From positions 1 through 40,009 of the forward strand of contig NZ_CAMPGZ010000007.1 in the NCBI RefSeq assembly GCF_946885725.1: a stretch of DNA of 40,009 nt, given 5' to 3'. This DNA is from an uncultured Nocardioides sp. (lineage in GTDB: Bacteria > Actinomycetota > Actinomycetes > Propionibacteriales > Nocardioidaceae). The first letter of the stretch is position 1. Each line of letters begins with the position of its first letter. The notes under the pieces are model-generated. The model did no database searches. It was not told where the DNA came from and saw only the letters and a program-made list of their open reading frames with translations. Of the stretch, positions 8,297-15,895 are shown piece by piece. Position numbers and translations under genes: made by a program.

Positions 8297-8340
8297 GGCC
8301 CCGGCGAGCCCGGCTACCCCCCGAGCCGCTCGCCGGGGCC
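8297..8340. terminator. Strong hairpin between convergent genes
   Basis: GGCCCCGGCGAG (8297-8308) pairs perfectly with CTCGCCGGGGCC (8329-8340), and inside it CGGCT pairs with AGCCG. It lies 20 bases past the STAS stop and covers the end of the opposite reading frame, so it could stop transcription from both sides. There is no T tract. Confidence 0.5.
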
Positions 8341-8595
8341 GCCATGTCCTGCCGCCTCCGATGCAGGGGCCGCTCGCGCGCGCGGTTCGCGGCGTGGTAC
8401 GTCGTACACCGCGGAGGTCAGGCCGCGGACGCGATCGAGCTCGTCCTCAAACGACCGGACCTCGGTGTGCAGGGCCAGCACCTGCTGACGCAGGGCCAGC
8501 AGCTCCTGGTCGTGAGCCCGGTGCCACGCGACGTGCTGGGCACGGGCGTCGCCCATCTCGATGCCACAGCTACGACAGAACACGACCCTCACCAC
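8314..8595 (-). CDS. Small zinc-finger-like coiled-coil protein
   Basis: About 90 residues. VFCRSCGIEMGDARAQHVAWHRAHD holds C-x2-C followed by H-x3-H, a likely zinc-binding C2H2-like site. A helical stretch follows (LLALRQQVLALHTEVRSFEDELDRVRGL) with leucine spacing typical of a short coiled coil, and a disordered tail. The reading frame extends to 8643, but that part is only basic. GTG codons at 8595, 8592 and 8583 are the plausible starts, and I chose the first. The function is unknown; the size and layout fit an adaptor or small DNA-binding protein. It lies behind the PAS-GAF-ANTAR gene and its coil partner on the same strand. Confidence 0.5.
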   Translation of the reverse strand: MVRVVFCRSCGIEMGDARAQHVAWHRAHDQELLALRQQVLALHTEVRSFEDELDRVRGLTSAVYDVPRREPRARAAPASEAAGHGGPGERLGG

Positions 8596-8676
8596 TTCCC
8601 GCTGACGCTCCGACGCACAGGTACCCCGTCGCCGCCATCGCAAGGGGCCGTCCAGACCTCTCGATCCCCGGGTCGG

Positions 8677-9120
8677 TCATGACCCCGGGCTCCCGCCCGG
8701 CTCGGCATCGGTTCGCGTCGAGCCTCTCTGGTACGACGCGGAGTCGGCCCGTGCCCCCTTGTCATCGACGTCCGCCGCGGCACGGTGGGCCTGGGCCCGA
8801 TCGTGCCGGGCGACGCGGTCGAGCAGGGTCGCAGCCGAGCGGTGGGCGGCCGCGGCGCGGGTGTGCGCGTCCGCGGCGTGCTCGAGTGCCAGGATCCCGG
8901 CGGCGAGGGCTCTCTCGACTGCGGCGCGGGCATCTTCCACGTCGTCGGCGCTCGGCGGGACCCCCGCCTGCAGCCGCGCCAGTCGCACCCGAAGCTGCGT
9001 GGCCCGGATCGCCGCCTCGCGTGCGCGAGCCGCCGCGTCGTGCTGGCGACGAACCCGTGCGTTCTCGAGCTGCTCGGTCATGTGGTCCGCCGGTTCCGAC
9101 CTCGGTCGCGTGCGTCTCAC
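8677..9120 (-). CDS. Ala/Arg-rich helical (coiled-coil) protein coupled to the ANTAR gene
   Basis: A protein of up to 147 residues, nearly all predicted helix: NARVRRQHDAAARAREAAIRATQLRVRLARLQAG, a short break at VPPSADD, then VEDARAAVERALAAGILALEHAADAHTRAAAAHRSAATLLDRVARHDRAQAH and a disordered tail. No family is recognised. The GTG at 9120 overlaps the stop of the PAS-GAF-ANTAR gene (GTGA), which suggests coupled translation; an ATG at 9081 (MTEQLENARVRR) is the alternative. It may be a small partner of the ANTAR regulator, but that is inferred from position only. Confidence 0.6.
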   Translation of the reverse strand: MRRTRPRSEPADHMTEQLENARVRRQHDAAARAREAAIRATQLRVRLARLQAGVPPSADDVEDARAAVERALAAGILALEHAADAHTRAAAAHRSAATLLDRVARHDRAQAHRAAADVDDKGARADSASYQRGSTRTDAEPGGSPGS

Positions 9121-10409
9121 TCACGCGCGCTGGTCTGCGCGACGATCGTCGCTGCGAGGTCGCGCAGCTTCATGTGCGACGTGCTGCTCAGCTCGACGAG
9201 GTACTGGAACGCCTCGTCGGGGCCGCATCGCTTGTCGGCCATGATGACGCCCTTCGCCTGGTCGATGGTGGCGCGCGACGCCAGCGCTGCCTTCATGTCC
9301 TCGGCCAGCGACGCCAGCTCCTCCCGGAGGTCCAGCTCGTGCAGGATGGCGGCGATGGCGGCCGCGAAGATCTGCGCGGTGTGCCGCAGGTGCTCACCGG
9401 GCAGCCCGCGCTGTGACCCGTACACGGTGAAGGTCCCGTCGACGGGGTCCCCGGTCGTGATGGGTGCCGCGACGACGAAGCCGCCGTCGCTCCCGGCCGT
9501 GCGTGCCACGAGGCGTGGCCACCGCGTGTCGGTCCGGACGTCACTGACGACAACGACCCTGCCGTGCTCGAAGCTGCTGACGGTGGGGCCCTCGCCGGCG
9601 GCCGTCTGGGCTCCGTCGAGCTCCTGGGCGAGCCGCGACGTCGTGGCGAGTGCCCGCGGAGCCAGTGGGGAGCCCACGGCCAGGCTGAGCGTCATCCGGT
9701 CCCCGAGGGCGGCCTGGCAGAGCTCAGCGCCCCGGTGCACCATGTCGTCGATCCCGATGCCGAGTGATGGCAGCTTCGTGAGGTCGACCAGCGCGCGGGG
9801 GAGCTGGGCAGCCGCCGGGGCGTCCTCCTGTGCGTCGACCGCACCCAGCAGCAACCAGGTGACCTCTGACTTGCCGTCGCCGAGTGGCGCCGAGGCGAAC
9901 ACCTCGACCGGTACGGCGTCGCCCCGGTGCGGAGTCAGGGTCACGAGCCGACGGAAGCCGCCGCCGCCGCGGCTCAGACGCGCGAGGTCCTCACGGAGAG
10001 CGGCACGGTCCTCGTCCGCGAAGAGCGAGAACACCGGCCTCCTCGTCAGGAAGTCCATGCGGAGTCCGGTCAGTGTCGCGGCCGCGGCGTTGCCGGTGCG
10101 GATCTGGCCGTGGCGCTCGGTGGTGACGACCGCGACGGGGAGCGCCGCCAGGACCCGCTCGTGCTGCCACCGGACGAGCCGGTGGTGGGTGAGGAGCCCG
10201 GCGATCTGTTCCTGCTGGGCACGGACCTCCTCGTCCGCGACCCGCAGCTCCTCGTGCGCGGTCTCGAGGTCCTGGAGCAGGATCGTCGTCTCGAGGCTGG
10301 TGTGCTCGCGGGACCGCGCCGCGGCGATCCGCTCGCGCAGCTGCTCGAGCTGCGGCGACCAGCCGGTGCCCCGCGCGGCAGCGACGTCGCTCTCGTCCAC
10401 TGCACCCAT
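9117..10409 (-). CDS. PAS-GAF-ANTAR regulator (RNA-binding antiterminator type)
   Basis: A 430-residue protein with four parts. A coiled-coil N-terminus runs from about 20-85 (LEQLRERIAAARSREH, LQDLETAHEELRVADEEVRAQQEQ). A PAS domain spans about 90-200 (ALPVAVVTTERHGQIRTGNAAAATLTGL). A GAF domain spans about 225-360 (TVSSFEHGRVVVVSDVRTDTRWPRL, GGFVVAAPITTGDPVDGTFTVYG). A C-terminal ANTAR domain covers about 365-428 (LASRATIDQAKGVIMADKRCGPDEAFQYL, KLRDLAATIV). ANTAR domains bind tandem hairpins in mRNA leaders and relieve termination; the ligand of PAS/GAF is unknown. The ATG at 10409 follows GGAGGGAG by about 7 bases. It is divergent from cheB across 76 bases and translationally coupled to the coil gene behind it. 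Confidence 0.9.
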   Translation of the reverse strand: MGAVDESDVAAARGTGWSPQLEQLRERIAAARSREHTSLETTILLQDLETAHEELRVADEEVRAQQEQIAGLLTHHRLVRWQHERVLAALPVAVVTTERHGQIRTGNAAAATLTGLRMDFLTRRPVFSLFADEDRAALREDLARLSRGGGGFRRLVTLTPHRGDAVPVEVFASAPLGDGKSEVTWLLLGAVDAQEDAPAAAQLPRALVDLTKLPSLGIGIDDMVHRGAELCQAALGDRMTLSLAVGSPLAPRALATTSRLAQELDGAQTAAGEGPTVSSFEHGRVVVVSDVRTDTRWPRLVARTAGSDGGFVVAAPITTGDPVDGTFTVYGSQRGLPGEHLRHTAQIFAAAIAAILHELDLREELASLAEDMKAALASRATIDQAKGVIMADKRCGPDEAFQYLVELSSTSHMKLRDLAATIVAQTSARE

Positions 10410-10485
10410 GAAAGACTCCCTCCGCACGAGTATGACCCGCGTCGTCGTGGTGACAAGATGGCAGAGATCGAGGAATTGAGAGGGC

Positions 10486-11505
10486 ATGCCGACAGCCGCT
10501 CGCCGTAGGGACCTGGTCGTCGTCGGCGCGTCGGCGGGCGGTGTGGAGGCGTTGCGCTCGCTCGTCGCGGGGCTCCCCGCCGACTTCCCGGCCGCAATCC
10601 TGGTCGTCCTGCACATCCCGTCCACGGGCACCAGCGCCCTACCCGCGATCCTCAGCCGCGCCGGACGCCTGCCCGCGCGGCACGCCAGGGAGGGCGACCT
10701 GCTCGAGCCCGGGCAGATCCTGATCGCACCGCCCGACCGCCATCTGATCGTGTACGACGGCGCCGTGGCGCTCTCGCGAGGGCCGCAGGAGAACGGGCAC
10801 CGGCCGGCCATCGACGTCCTGTTCCGGTCGGCGGCCCGGGCACGGGGGTCACGCGTGATCGGTGTGGTGCTCTCCGGCGCGCTCGACGACGGCGCCGCCG
10901 GTGCCGTCGCCATCGTGTCGCGCGGTGGCGGGTGCGTCGTCCAGGACTTCGACGAAGCGCTGCACGACAGCATGCCCAGAGCCGCCTTCGCCGCCGTACG
11001 CGAAGGAAAGATCGCGCCGGCCGCCGACATCCCCACCGTGCTGACGTCGTTGCTGGACCAGACCGTGGACCACGAGCCGCCACCATCGGACCTGATGAGG
11101 CAGGAGGCCGCCATGGCCGACATGGATCCGACCGCCATGCACGACGAGGAACGTCCCGGCACACCGTCCGGGTTCGCGTGCCCCGACTGCCACGGAGCAC
11201 TGTTCGAGATCGTCGAGGGCTCGCTCACCCGCTACCGCTGCCGCGTTGGCCACGCGTGGTCCGCGGAGAGCCTGGCGGCGCGCAAGACCGTGGACCTCGA
11301 GAGCGCGCTGTGGATGGCGCTCCGCAGCCTCGAGGAGAAGGCCGTGCTCAGCCGGACGCTCGGTGGCAGCGCCGTCGACCGCGGACACGACCTCACTGCG
11401 GAGCGGTTCGAGGAGGCGGCCGACGAGGCGCTCCGCGCGGCCGAGCTGGTGCGTGACCTGATCGCGCAGATCGGCAGCGGCGACGGCGAGCCCGAGTCGG
11501 CCTGA
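10486..11505 (+). CDS. cheB: CheB-type protein-glutamate methylesterase without receiver domain
   Basis: A 339-residue protein. Residues about 8-185 are a CheB catalytic domain with the triad Ser16 (VVGASAGG), His43 (VVLHIPS) and Asp135 (SGALDDG). It normally hydrolyses methyl-glutamate esters or deamidates Gln on chemoreceptors. There is no N-terminal receiver domain, so activity is not controlled by a CheA-type phosphorelay in cis. The C-terminal part has a zinc-ribbon-like segment (CPDCHGALFEI, then RYRCRVGHAWS) followed by a helical bundle (ERFEEAADEALRAAELVRDLIAQI), common in orphan CheB proteins paired with CheR-PAS. No chemoreceptor, CheA or CheW is in the window. It lies 49 bases before cheR. 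Confidence 0.92.
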   Translation: MPTAARRRDLVVVGASAGGVEALRSLVAGLPADFPAAILVVLHIPSTGTSALPAILSRAGRLPARHAREGDLLEPGQILIAPPDRHLIVYDGAVALSRGPQENGHRPAIDVLFRSAARARGSRVIGVVLSGALDDGAAGAVAIVSRGGGCVVQDFDEALHDSMPRAAFAAVREGKIAPAADIPTVLTSLLDQTVDHEPPPSDLMRQEAAMADMDPTAMHDEERPGTPSGFACPDCHGALFEIVEGSLTRYRCRVGHAWSAESLAARKTVDLESALWMALRSLEEKAVLSRTLGGSAVDRGHDLTAERFEEAADEALRAAELVRDLIAQIGSGDGEPESA

Positions 11506-11554
11506 CCGGACGAGCCCGACCGAGCGAGACGGACGAGACAGGAGACCGGACATC

Positions 11555-12454
11555 GTGTCGACCCAGGAGGACGAGGCCTTCGAGTCGCTGCTCGAGCACC
11601 TGAAGGAGCAGCGGGGCTTCGACTTCACGGGCTACAAGCGGGCCAGCCTCGCCCGGCGGGTACGCCGTCGGCTCGACGCCCTGGAGCTGAAGACGTTCGA
11701 GGAGTACCACGACTACCTCCTCGTGCACCCCGAGGAGTTCACCGAGCTCTTCAACATCATCCTGATCAACGTCACGAGCTTCTTCCGGGACTCGGAGTCC
11801 TGGCAGTACCTCGCCGACAAGCTGCTGCCCGAGATCTGCACGCGCAACGCCGGCCAGCCGATCCGGGCCTGGAGCGCCGGCTGCGCGTCCGGCGAGGAGG
11901 CGTACTCGCTCGCCATGCTGTTCGCCGAGCAGCTCGGCATGGACGAGTTCCGCGAGCGCGTCAAGATCTATGCGACCGACGTGGACGAGGACGCCCTGGC
12001 GCACGCCCGGCAGGCGACCTACACCGTCCGCGACCTCGAGCCCGTGCCGCCCGAGATGCGTGAGAGGTACTTCGAGCCCGCCGGGACGCGCTTCGTCTTC
12101 CGTCAGGAGCTCCGCCGTTCGGTCATCTTCGGCCGCAACGACCTCGTGCAGGACGCGCCGATCTCGCACGTCGACGTGCTGGCCTGCCGCAACACGCTGA
12201 TGTACTTCACCGCCGAGACCCAGGCTCGGATCCTGAACCGGATGCACTTCGCGCTCAAGCCGGACGGGATCCTGTCGGCAAGGCCGAGATGCTGCTCAGC
12301 CACGGGGCGTACTTCCGGCCCATCGAGCTCAAGCGTCGCTTCTTCAAGAGGCAGGGTGGAGACGGCACGGCTCGCCGCGCACTGCTGCCGAACAACGTCA
12401 GCCACAACACCGCGCGCAACGACGACTCGACCGAGCTGCGGCACGCCGCGCTGA
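11555..12454 (+). CDS. cheR: CheR-type methyltransferase, 5' part of a frameshifted CheR-PAS gene
   Basis: The first 240 residues are a CheR: the N-terminal helical domain (FESLLEHLKEQRGFDFTGYKRASLARRVRRRL), INVTSFFRDSESWQYL, the SAM site AWSAGCASGEEAYSLAML, IYATDVDEDALAHAR and HVDVLACRNTLMYF. CheR uses S-adenosylmethionine to methylate receptor glutamates. At HFALKPDGIL the expected F-L-G-K-A-E is lost through a 4-base deletion near 12275. The frame then reads an unrelated Arg/Ser-rich tail of about 59 residues to a stop at 12454, and the correct frame resumes at GKAEMLLSHG. The last strand of the methyltransferase fold is therefore missing from this product. GTG at 11555 with AGGAG about 10 bases upstream. 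Confidence 0.85.
   Translation: MSTQEDEAFESLLEHLKEQRGFDFTGYKRASLARRVRRRLDALELKTFEEYHDYLLVHPEEFTELFNIILINVTSFFRDSESWQYLADKLLPEICTRNAGQPIRAWSAGCASGEEAYSLAMLFAEQLGMDEFRERVKIYATDVDEDALAHARQATYTVRDLEPVPPEMRERYFEPAGTRFVFRQELRRSVIFGRNDLVQDAPISHVDVLACRNTLMYFTAETQARILNRMHFALKPDGILSARPRCCSATGRTSGPSSSSVASSRGRVETARLAAHCCRTTSATTPRATTTRPSCGTPR
12272..12280 (+). other. Frameshift site: apparent 4-base deletion in cheR-PAS
   Basis: The sequence reads ATCCTGT then CGGCAAGGCC. Related CheR proteins read I-L-F-L-G-K-A-E here, which needs 4 extra bases (such as TCCT) between the T at 12275 and the C at 12276. Restoring 4 bases would join both frames into one CheR-PAS protein of about 620 residues ending at 13410. 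Confidence 0.8.
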
Positions 12455-13410
12455 TGTCCTCGGCCGCGGCGCAGATCGTCTTGGACGAGAAGGGCCGATT
12501 GGCGTTCTGCAACAACCGGGCGACTCATCTGTTCTCGCTGTCCCCGCGCGACATCGGTCGACCGATCCAGGACCTCGAGATCTCCTACCGGCCGATCGAG
12601 CTGCGCACGCACATCGACGAGGCCGTCCACCACCGTCGTCCCGTGTGGGTCCGCGACGTCAGCCTGCTGCGCGGTTCGTCGGACCCCCTGTCCCTCGACA
12701 TCCAGGTCGTGCCGCTCACCGACGACACCGGATCGCCGCTCGGGGTCACGGTGATCTTCAACGACGTCACCCAGTACCGCCAGCTCCAGCGCGAGCTGCA
12801 GTTCTCCAACCGTCAGCTGGAGACGGCGTACGAAGAGCTGCAGAGCACCAACGAGGAGCTGGAGACGACGAACGAGGAGCTCCAGAGCACTGTCGAGGAG
12901 CTGGAGACGACCAACGAGGAGCTCCAGAGCACCAACGAGGAGCTCGAGACGATGAACGAGGAGCTGCAGTCGATGAACGACGAGCTCCAGTTCAGCAACG
13001 AGGCGCTGCGCGAACGGCAGGACGAGCTGGACGGGCTCAATGCGTTCATGACGTCCGTCCTCGGCAGCATGAACCTCGGCGTCGCTGTCGTCGACACCGA
13101 CGTCAGGGTGCTCGTCTGGAACCACCGCGCCGCCGACCTCTGGGGAGTCCGTTCCGACGAGGCAGTGGGGGCGAACCTGTTCAACCTGGACATCGGGCTG
13201 CCACTCGAGCCCTTGCGGCAGGAGATCCGCAACCAGCTGACGGACGAGCGACCGGAACCGGTCAGTGTCGTGCTCGACGCGATCAGCCGGCGCGGGAAAC
13301 CCCTGCAGGTGCGGGTCACGCTCAGCCACATCGTCAACCAGCACGAGGGGTCCCGGGCCGCGCTGCTGGTGATGGACGTGGTCGACGGCAACAAGACCGA
13401 CCAGGGCTGA
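12289..13410 (+). CDS. PAS / coiled-coil / PAS half of the split CheR-PAS protein
   Basis: A 373-residue frame that begins with the last CheR segment (MLLSHGAYFRPIELKRRFFK). Then come a PAS domain at about 55-165 (SSAAAQIVLDEKGRLAFCNNRA, VTVIFNDVTQYRQL), a coiled coil at about 165-245 made of near-identical heptads (NEELQST / NEELETT), and a second PAS domain at about 255-370 (MNLGVAVVDTDVRVLVWNHRAADLWG). This is the tail usual for CheR-PAS hybrids; PAS domains sense small ligands, redox state or haem. The ATG at 12289 has AAGG 6 bases upstream, so re-initiation could produce this half as a separate protein, overlapping the 5' part by 166 bases. Otherwise it is the dead 3' half of a pseudogene. 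Confidence 0.8.
   Translation: MLLSHGAYFRPIELKRRFFKRQGGDGTARRALLPNNVSHNTARNDDSTELRHAALMSSAAAQIVLDEKGRLAFCNNRATHLFSLSPRDIGRPIQDLEISYRPIELRTHIDEAVHHRRPVWVRDVSLLRGSSDPLSLDIQVVPLTDDTGSPLGVTVIFNDVTQYRQLQRELQFSNRQLETAYEELQSTNEELETTNEELQSTVEELETTNEELQSTNEELETMNEELQSMNDELQFSNEALRERQDELDGLNAFMTSVLGSMNLGVAVVDTDVRVLVWNHRAADLWGVRSDEAVGANLFNLDIGLPLEPLRQEIRNQLTDERPEPVSVVLDAISRRGKPLQVRVTLSHIVNQHEGSRAALLVMDVVDGNKTDQG
12823..13020 (+). repeat. Coding heptad repeat in the CheR-PAS coiled coil
   Basis: A run of near-identical 21-base units, alternating in 42-base pairs, encodes NEELQST and NEELETT about ten times (for example around 12841-12985). It encodes a parallel coiled coil linking two PAS domains. It is a protein repeat and has no spacers. 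Confidence 0.85.
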
Positions 13411-13628
13411 AAACAAGGCGTGTCGGTCGGTGCTGCGAGATCGTGCGTGCACCGAGAATGTCGGGCACATCCAGGCATGGGTATCGCGAGATCGGGCATG
13501 CGTTATGCGTTGGACGAGGTCGCGACTCCCCAGGAAGATGAACGAGTAGAAGCGGTCACGAGCCGACGGCGCAGCTCGCTCCGGTCGACGGCCTCGCAAC
13601 CGGATCTCGACGCGAGGGGGCCGGATCC

Positions 13629-14759
13629 ATGGAGTTGCACAGAGGCGACGCAGGAGGTTGCGCCGTCCTCCGCTTGAGCGGGGCGGTCCTACCTGAGGAC
13701 GCACCCCGGCTGCGCGAGGCACTCGGCAAGGCGATGGCCGACAGGCCGACCTGCCTGGTGTGCGACCTGTCGGAGGTGAGCGGCCTGGCCCCCGTGTGCG
13801 TCGCCGTCCTGGTGGCAGCACAGTGGACCGCGCCCTGGCCGGGGCCGGTGGTGTGGCTGGTCGGTGCCCACGGCCAACCGGCGGAAGCGCTCGCCGCCAC
13901 CGGCGCGCCACGCTTCCTCGCCATGGCCGATTCGGTCCCTGCGGCCCTGACCCGGCAGGACTCGGATCGGCCTCGACTGCGCGACCGGATGGTCCTCGCG
14001 CCCACGCTGACCTCTCCGAGCCGGGCACGCCGGTTCACCGAGGAGGTGCTGACGCGCTGGCAGGTCGCGCACGTCGCCGGGGACGCGATGCTCGTGGTCA
14101 GTGAGCTGGTCACCAACGGCGTGCAGCACGCCGGTAGCGGCGACCTGGAGCTGCGACTCGAGCTGGGTCGTGACCTGCTGCAGATCGCCGTACGCGACCG
14201 GGGCGTCGTCTCGGCTCCCTCACCGCACGCGGGTCCCCCTGCCCAGCCCAACGGCGCGATCCTCGAGCGTGGTCGGGGACTCGAGATCGTGCGGACTGTC
14301 GCGGACGGCTCGGGTCACAGCGAGGACCCGGCCGGCGGCAGCGTGTACTGGGCGACCCAGCGCACCGGACCGAGGAGGGGGGCCGGATCGACGGACGATG
14401 CGGTGCTCACGGACACGATCGTGGTCGCCACGGGTCGGGACGCCGGCCACCCCGACGACGGGTGGACCGCCCGCCTCCGGCTCACCTGGCGACCCGACGA
14501 CCCGCAGTACGTCACGCTGACCCTGTCGGCGACCGCGCAACAGCCCGTCCTTCCCGGCGGGCGATGGCAGATCCGGTGCGACAGCCTGCGGCGCGCCCTG
14601 ACCGCCCCCGTCATGGACAACGACGTCGAGATGCTGCCGTTGCCCGAGCAGCAGGCGGTGCTGTTCGACCTGCATGCCGGTGGCCGCGTCCGCAACGCGC
14701 TCGTGCCGGGGCCTCGGGTCGCCGCCTTCCTGGACAGGCTGCCCATCTGGGCCGAATAG
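13629..14759 (+). CDS. STAS - HATPase (RsbW-like) - SsgA-like three-domain fusion
   Basis: 376 residues in three parts. (a) About 1-105: STAS domain (LRLSGAVLPEDAPRLREAL, CLVCDLSEVSGLAPVCVAVLV) with no Ser at the phosphorylation site. (b) About 115-245: RsbW/SpoIIAB-like ATPase with N box SELVTNGVQHAG, a G1-like VRDRG, G2-like ERGRGLEIV and G3-like GGSVYWA. (c) About 255-376: a domain I read as SsgA-like (ARLRLTWRPDDPQYVTLTL, WQIRCDSLRRAL, DNDVEMLPLPEQQAVLFDL, VPGPRVAAFLDRL), matching the strand order of SsgB-type cell-division regulators. Parts a and b are clear; part c comes from pattern comparison by eye. An antagonist and its kinase in one chain suggest an internal switch acting on a division-related output. 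The ATG at 13629 follows GAGGGGG. Confidence 0.8.
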   Translation: MELHRGDAGGCAVLRLSGAVLPEDAPRLREALGKAMADRPTCLVCDLSEVSGLAPVCVAVLVAAQWTAPWPGPVVWLVGAHGQPAEALAATGAPRFLAMADSVPAALTRQDSDRPRLRDRMVLAPTLTSPSRARRFTEEVLTRWQVAHVAGDAMLVVSELVTNGVQHAGSGDLELRLELGRDLLQIAVRDRGVVSAPSPHAGPPAQPNGAILERGRGLEIVRTVADGSGHSEDPAGGSVYWATQRTGPRRGAGSTDDAVLTDTIVVATGRDAGHPDDGWTARLRLTWRPDDPQYVTLTLSATAQQPVLPGGRWQIRCDSLRRALTAPVMDNDVEMLPLPEQQAVLFDLHAGGRVRNALVPGPRVAAFLDRLPIWAE

Positions 14760-14775
14760 TGACCCGCACGGGTCA
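14760..14775. terminator. Short palindrome between convergent stops
   Basis: TGACCCG-CA-CGGGTCA fills the gap between the fusion gene's stop (14757-14759) and the tetR stop (14773-14775). It is a 7-bp stem with a 2-base centre and no T tract, so it is a weak terminator candidate. Confidence 0.3.
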
Positions 14776-15351
14776 GCGCCAGTCGTTCAGCGTCCGGTCG
14801 AGAGTGTCGAGCACGCGCGCCCAGGACTCGTCGCTCGACGGGTCGCGGTGCGCGAAGACGCCGCCGGTCTCGAGCTCGATGAAGCCGCGCAGCAGGCTCG
14901 CCACCAGCCGTACTGCGTGGACGTGCTCGGCCTCGGGGACCGGGTAGCCGCGTAGGACTGCCACGGACAGGTCGGCGACGCGGGCGGCCGCGGGCGCGAG
15001 GTCGGGCGTGAGCGGTACGTCGAGCGCGCCGGCGGCCTCGAACCGGCCGGGGTGCTCGCGCGCGTAGTCGCGGTGCGCGTTCGCCAACGCGACGAGGGCG
15101 TCGCGACCGGAGCGCCCGGCCAGCGCGCGATGCCCGCGGTCGGCCAGCTCGCCGAGCGCCAGCGCGGCCAGGCCCGCCCGGAGGTCGTCGGAGCCGCGGA
15201 CGTGCGAGTAGAGGCTCGGCGTGCGCACGCCGACGTCCCGGGCGACGGAGCTGAGCGTGACCGCGCGCAGGCCGTGCTCGTCGGCGAGGTCGGCAGCCAC
15301 GGCAACGACCCTGTCCCGGTTGAGCCTGGATCTGGTGTCGGTGTCGGTCAC
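14773..15351 (-). CDS. TetR family transcriptional regulator
   Basis: 192 residues. The N-terminal helix-turn-helix lies at about 10-55 (VVAVAADLADEHGLRAVTLSSVARDVGVRTPSLYSHVRG, the classic TetR pattern ending in L-Y-x-H). The ligand domain contains HRDYAREHPGRFEAAGA and LVASLLRGFIELETGGVF, resembling the WHG/TetR_C_25 group. The GTG at 15351 overlaps the stop of the FBP-domain gene (GTGA), so the two are translationally coupled in one operon. The 21-bp palindrome at 15852-15872 in the shared promoter is the likely autoregulatory operator. The ligand is unknown. Confidence 0.9.
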   Translation of the reverse strand: MTDTDTRSRLNRDRVVAVAADLADEHGLRAVTLSSVARDVGVRTPSLYSHVRGSDDLRAGLAALALGELADRGHRALAGRSGRDALVALANAHRDYAREHPGRFEAAGALDVPLTPDLAPAAARVADLSVAVLRGYPVPEAEHVHAVRLVASLLRGFIELETGGVFAHRDPSSDESWARVLDTLDRTLNDWR

Positions 15352-15836
15352 CGCACGACCCGCCGCACGAACACGTCGAGGTTGCGGAGCAACCGGTCCA
15401 CCCGCTGCTCCGGCGAGGTGGTCTCCTCGAGCAGGCTGACGGCGGGCGTGGGCGCCCAACCGCGGGCGTAGCCGGAGCAGCGCAGGTCGGCGCACACGTC
15501 GACTCCGACGGAGTTGCCGTCGCGTCCCGCCTTGCCGCTGCGGTTGGCCACCATCAGCGTCACGCCGTTGGCCGGGTGGACCGTGCAGCACAACGAGCAC
15601 ATCCGCGCCCGCCCGCTGCCGCTGTTGTTGCGGCGCAGCCGGACGCCCACCGGTCCGTCGTCCCTCGGCACCACGACGTACGCGACCTGCGGTGCCTTGG
15701 GGTCGACCCAGCCGAGGAAGTCCAGGTCGTCCCACGCCAGGTCCTCGAAGCCGTCGGGCAGGTTGGCGCGCTGCGCCTCGCCCCGGCTGCAGTTGACGAA
15801 GGAGCGGCGGATCTCCGCCTCGGTGAAGGTCTGCAC
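15348..15836 (-). CDS. FBP-domain (treble-clef zinc finger) protein, EF-G-binding/FusB-like
   Basis: 162 residues. FTEAEIRRSFVNCSRGEAQRANLP starts the domain, DLAWDDLDFLGWVDPKAPQVAYVV follows, and the zinc finger is formed by RMCSLCCTVHPANGV and VDVCADLRCSGYARG (C-x2-C and C-x4-C). The fold matches FusB-type proteins, which bind elongation factor G and free stalled ribosomes in fusidic acid resistance; whether that holds here is unknown. GTG at 15836 is chosen because a promoter with a 17-bp spacer ends 7 bases before it (leaderless); GTG at 15842 is the alternative. Co-transcribed with tetR, so the gene is probably induced by the regulator's ligand. Confidence 0.85.
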   Translation of the reverse strand: MQTFTEAEIRRSFVNCSRGEAQRANLPDGFEDLAWDDLDFLGWVDPKAPQVAYVVVPRDDGPVGVRLRRNNSGSGRARMCSLCCTVHPANGVTLMVANRSGKAGRDGNSVGVDVCADLRCSGYARGWAPTPAVSLLEETTSPEQRVDRLLRNLDVFVRRVVR

Positions 15837-15843
15837 GGCCACG

Positions 15844-15872
15844 ACGGTACGTTGCCTACACTCTTTAGGCAA
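15844..15872 (-). promoter_or_regulatory. Promoter and TetR operator of the FBP-tetR operon
   Basis: On the minus strand, -35 TTGCCT (15872-15867), a 17-bp spacer and -10 TACCGT (15849-15844) end 7 bases before the GTG at 15836. A perfect inverted repeat TTGCCTA-N7-TAGGCAA (15852-15872) covers the -35 and spacer, an ideal position for repression by the TetR protein encoded second in the operon. Confidence 0.65.
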
Positions 15873-15895
15873 AATCCTATGAGGAGTAGGCCAGG

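Noticed and set aside
12823..13020. CRISPR-like repeat array
   Set aside because: The repeats are in-frame heptads with no unique spacers and encode a coiled coil.
13420..13677. 85-codon frame between the PAS half and the STAS-HATPase gene
   Set aside because: No recognisable domain or good start, and it overlaps the true start of the next gene.
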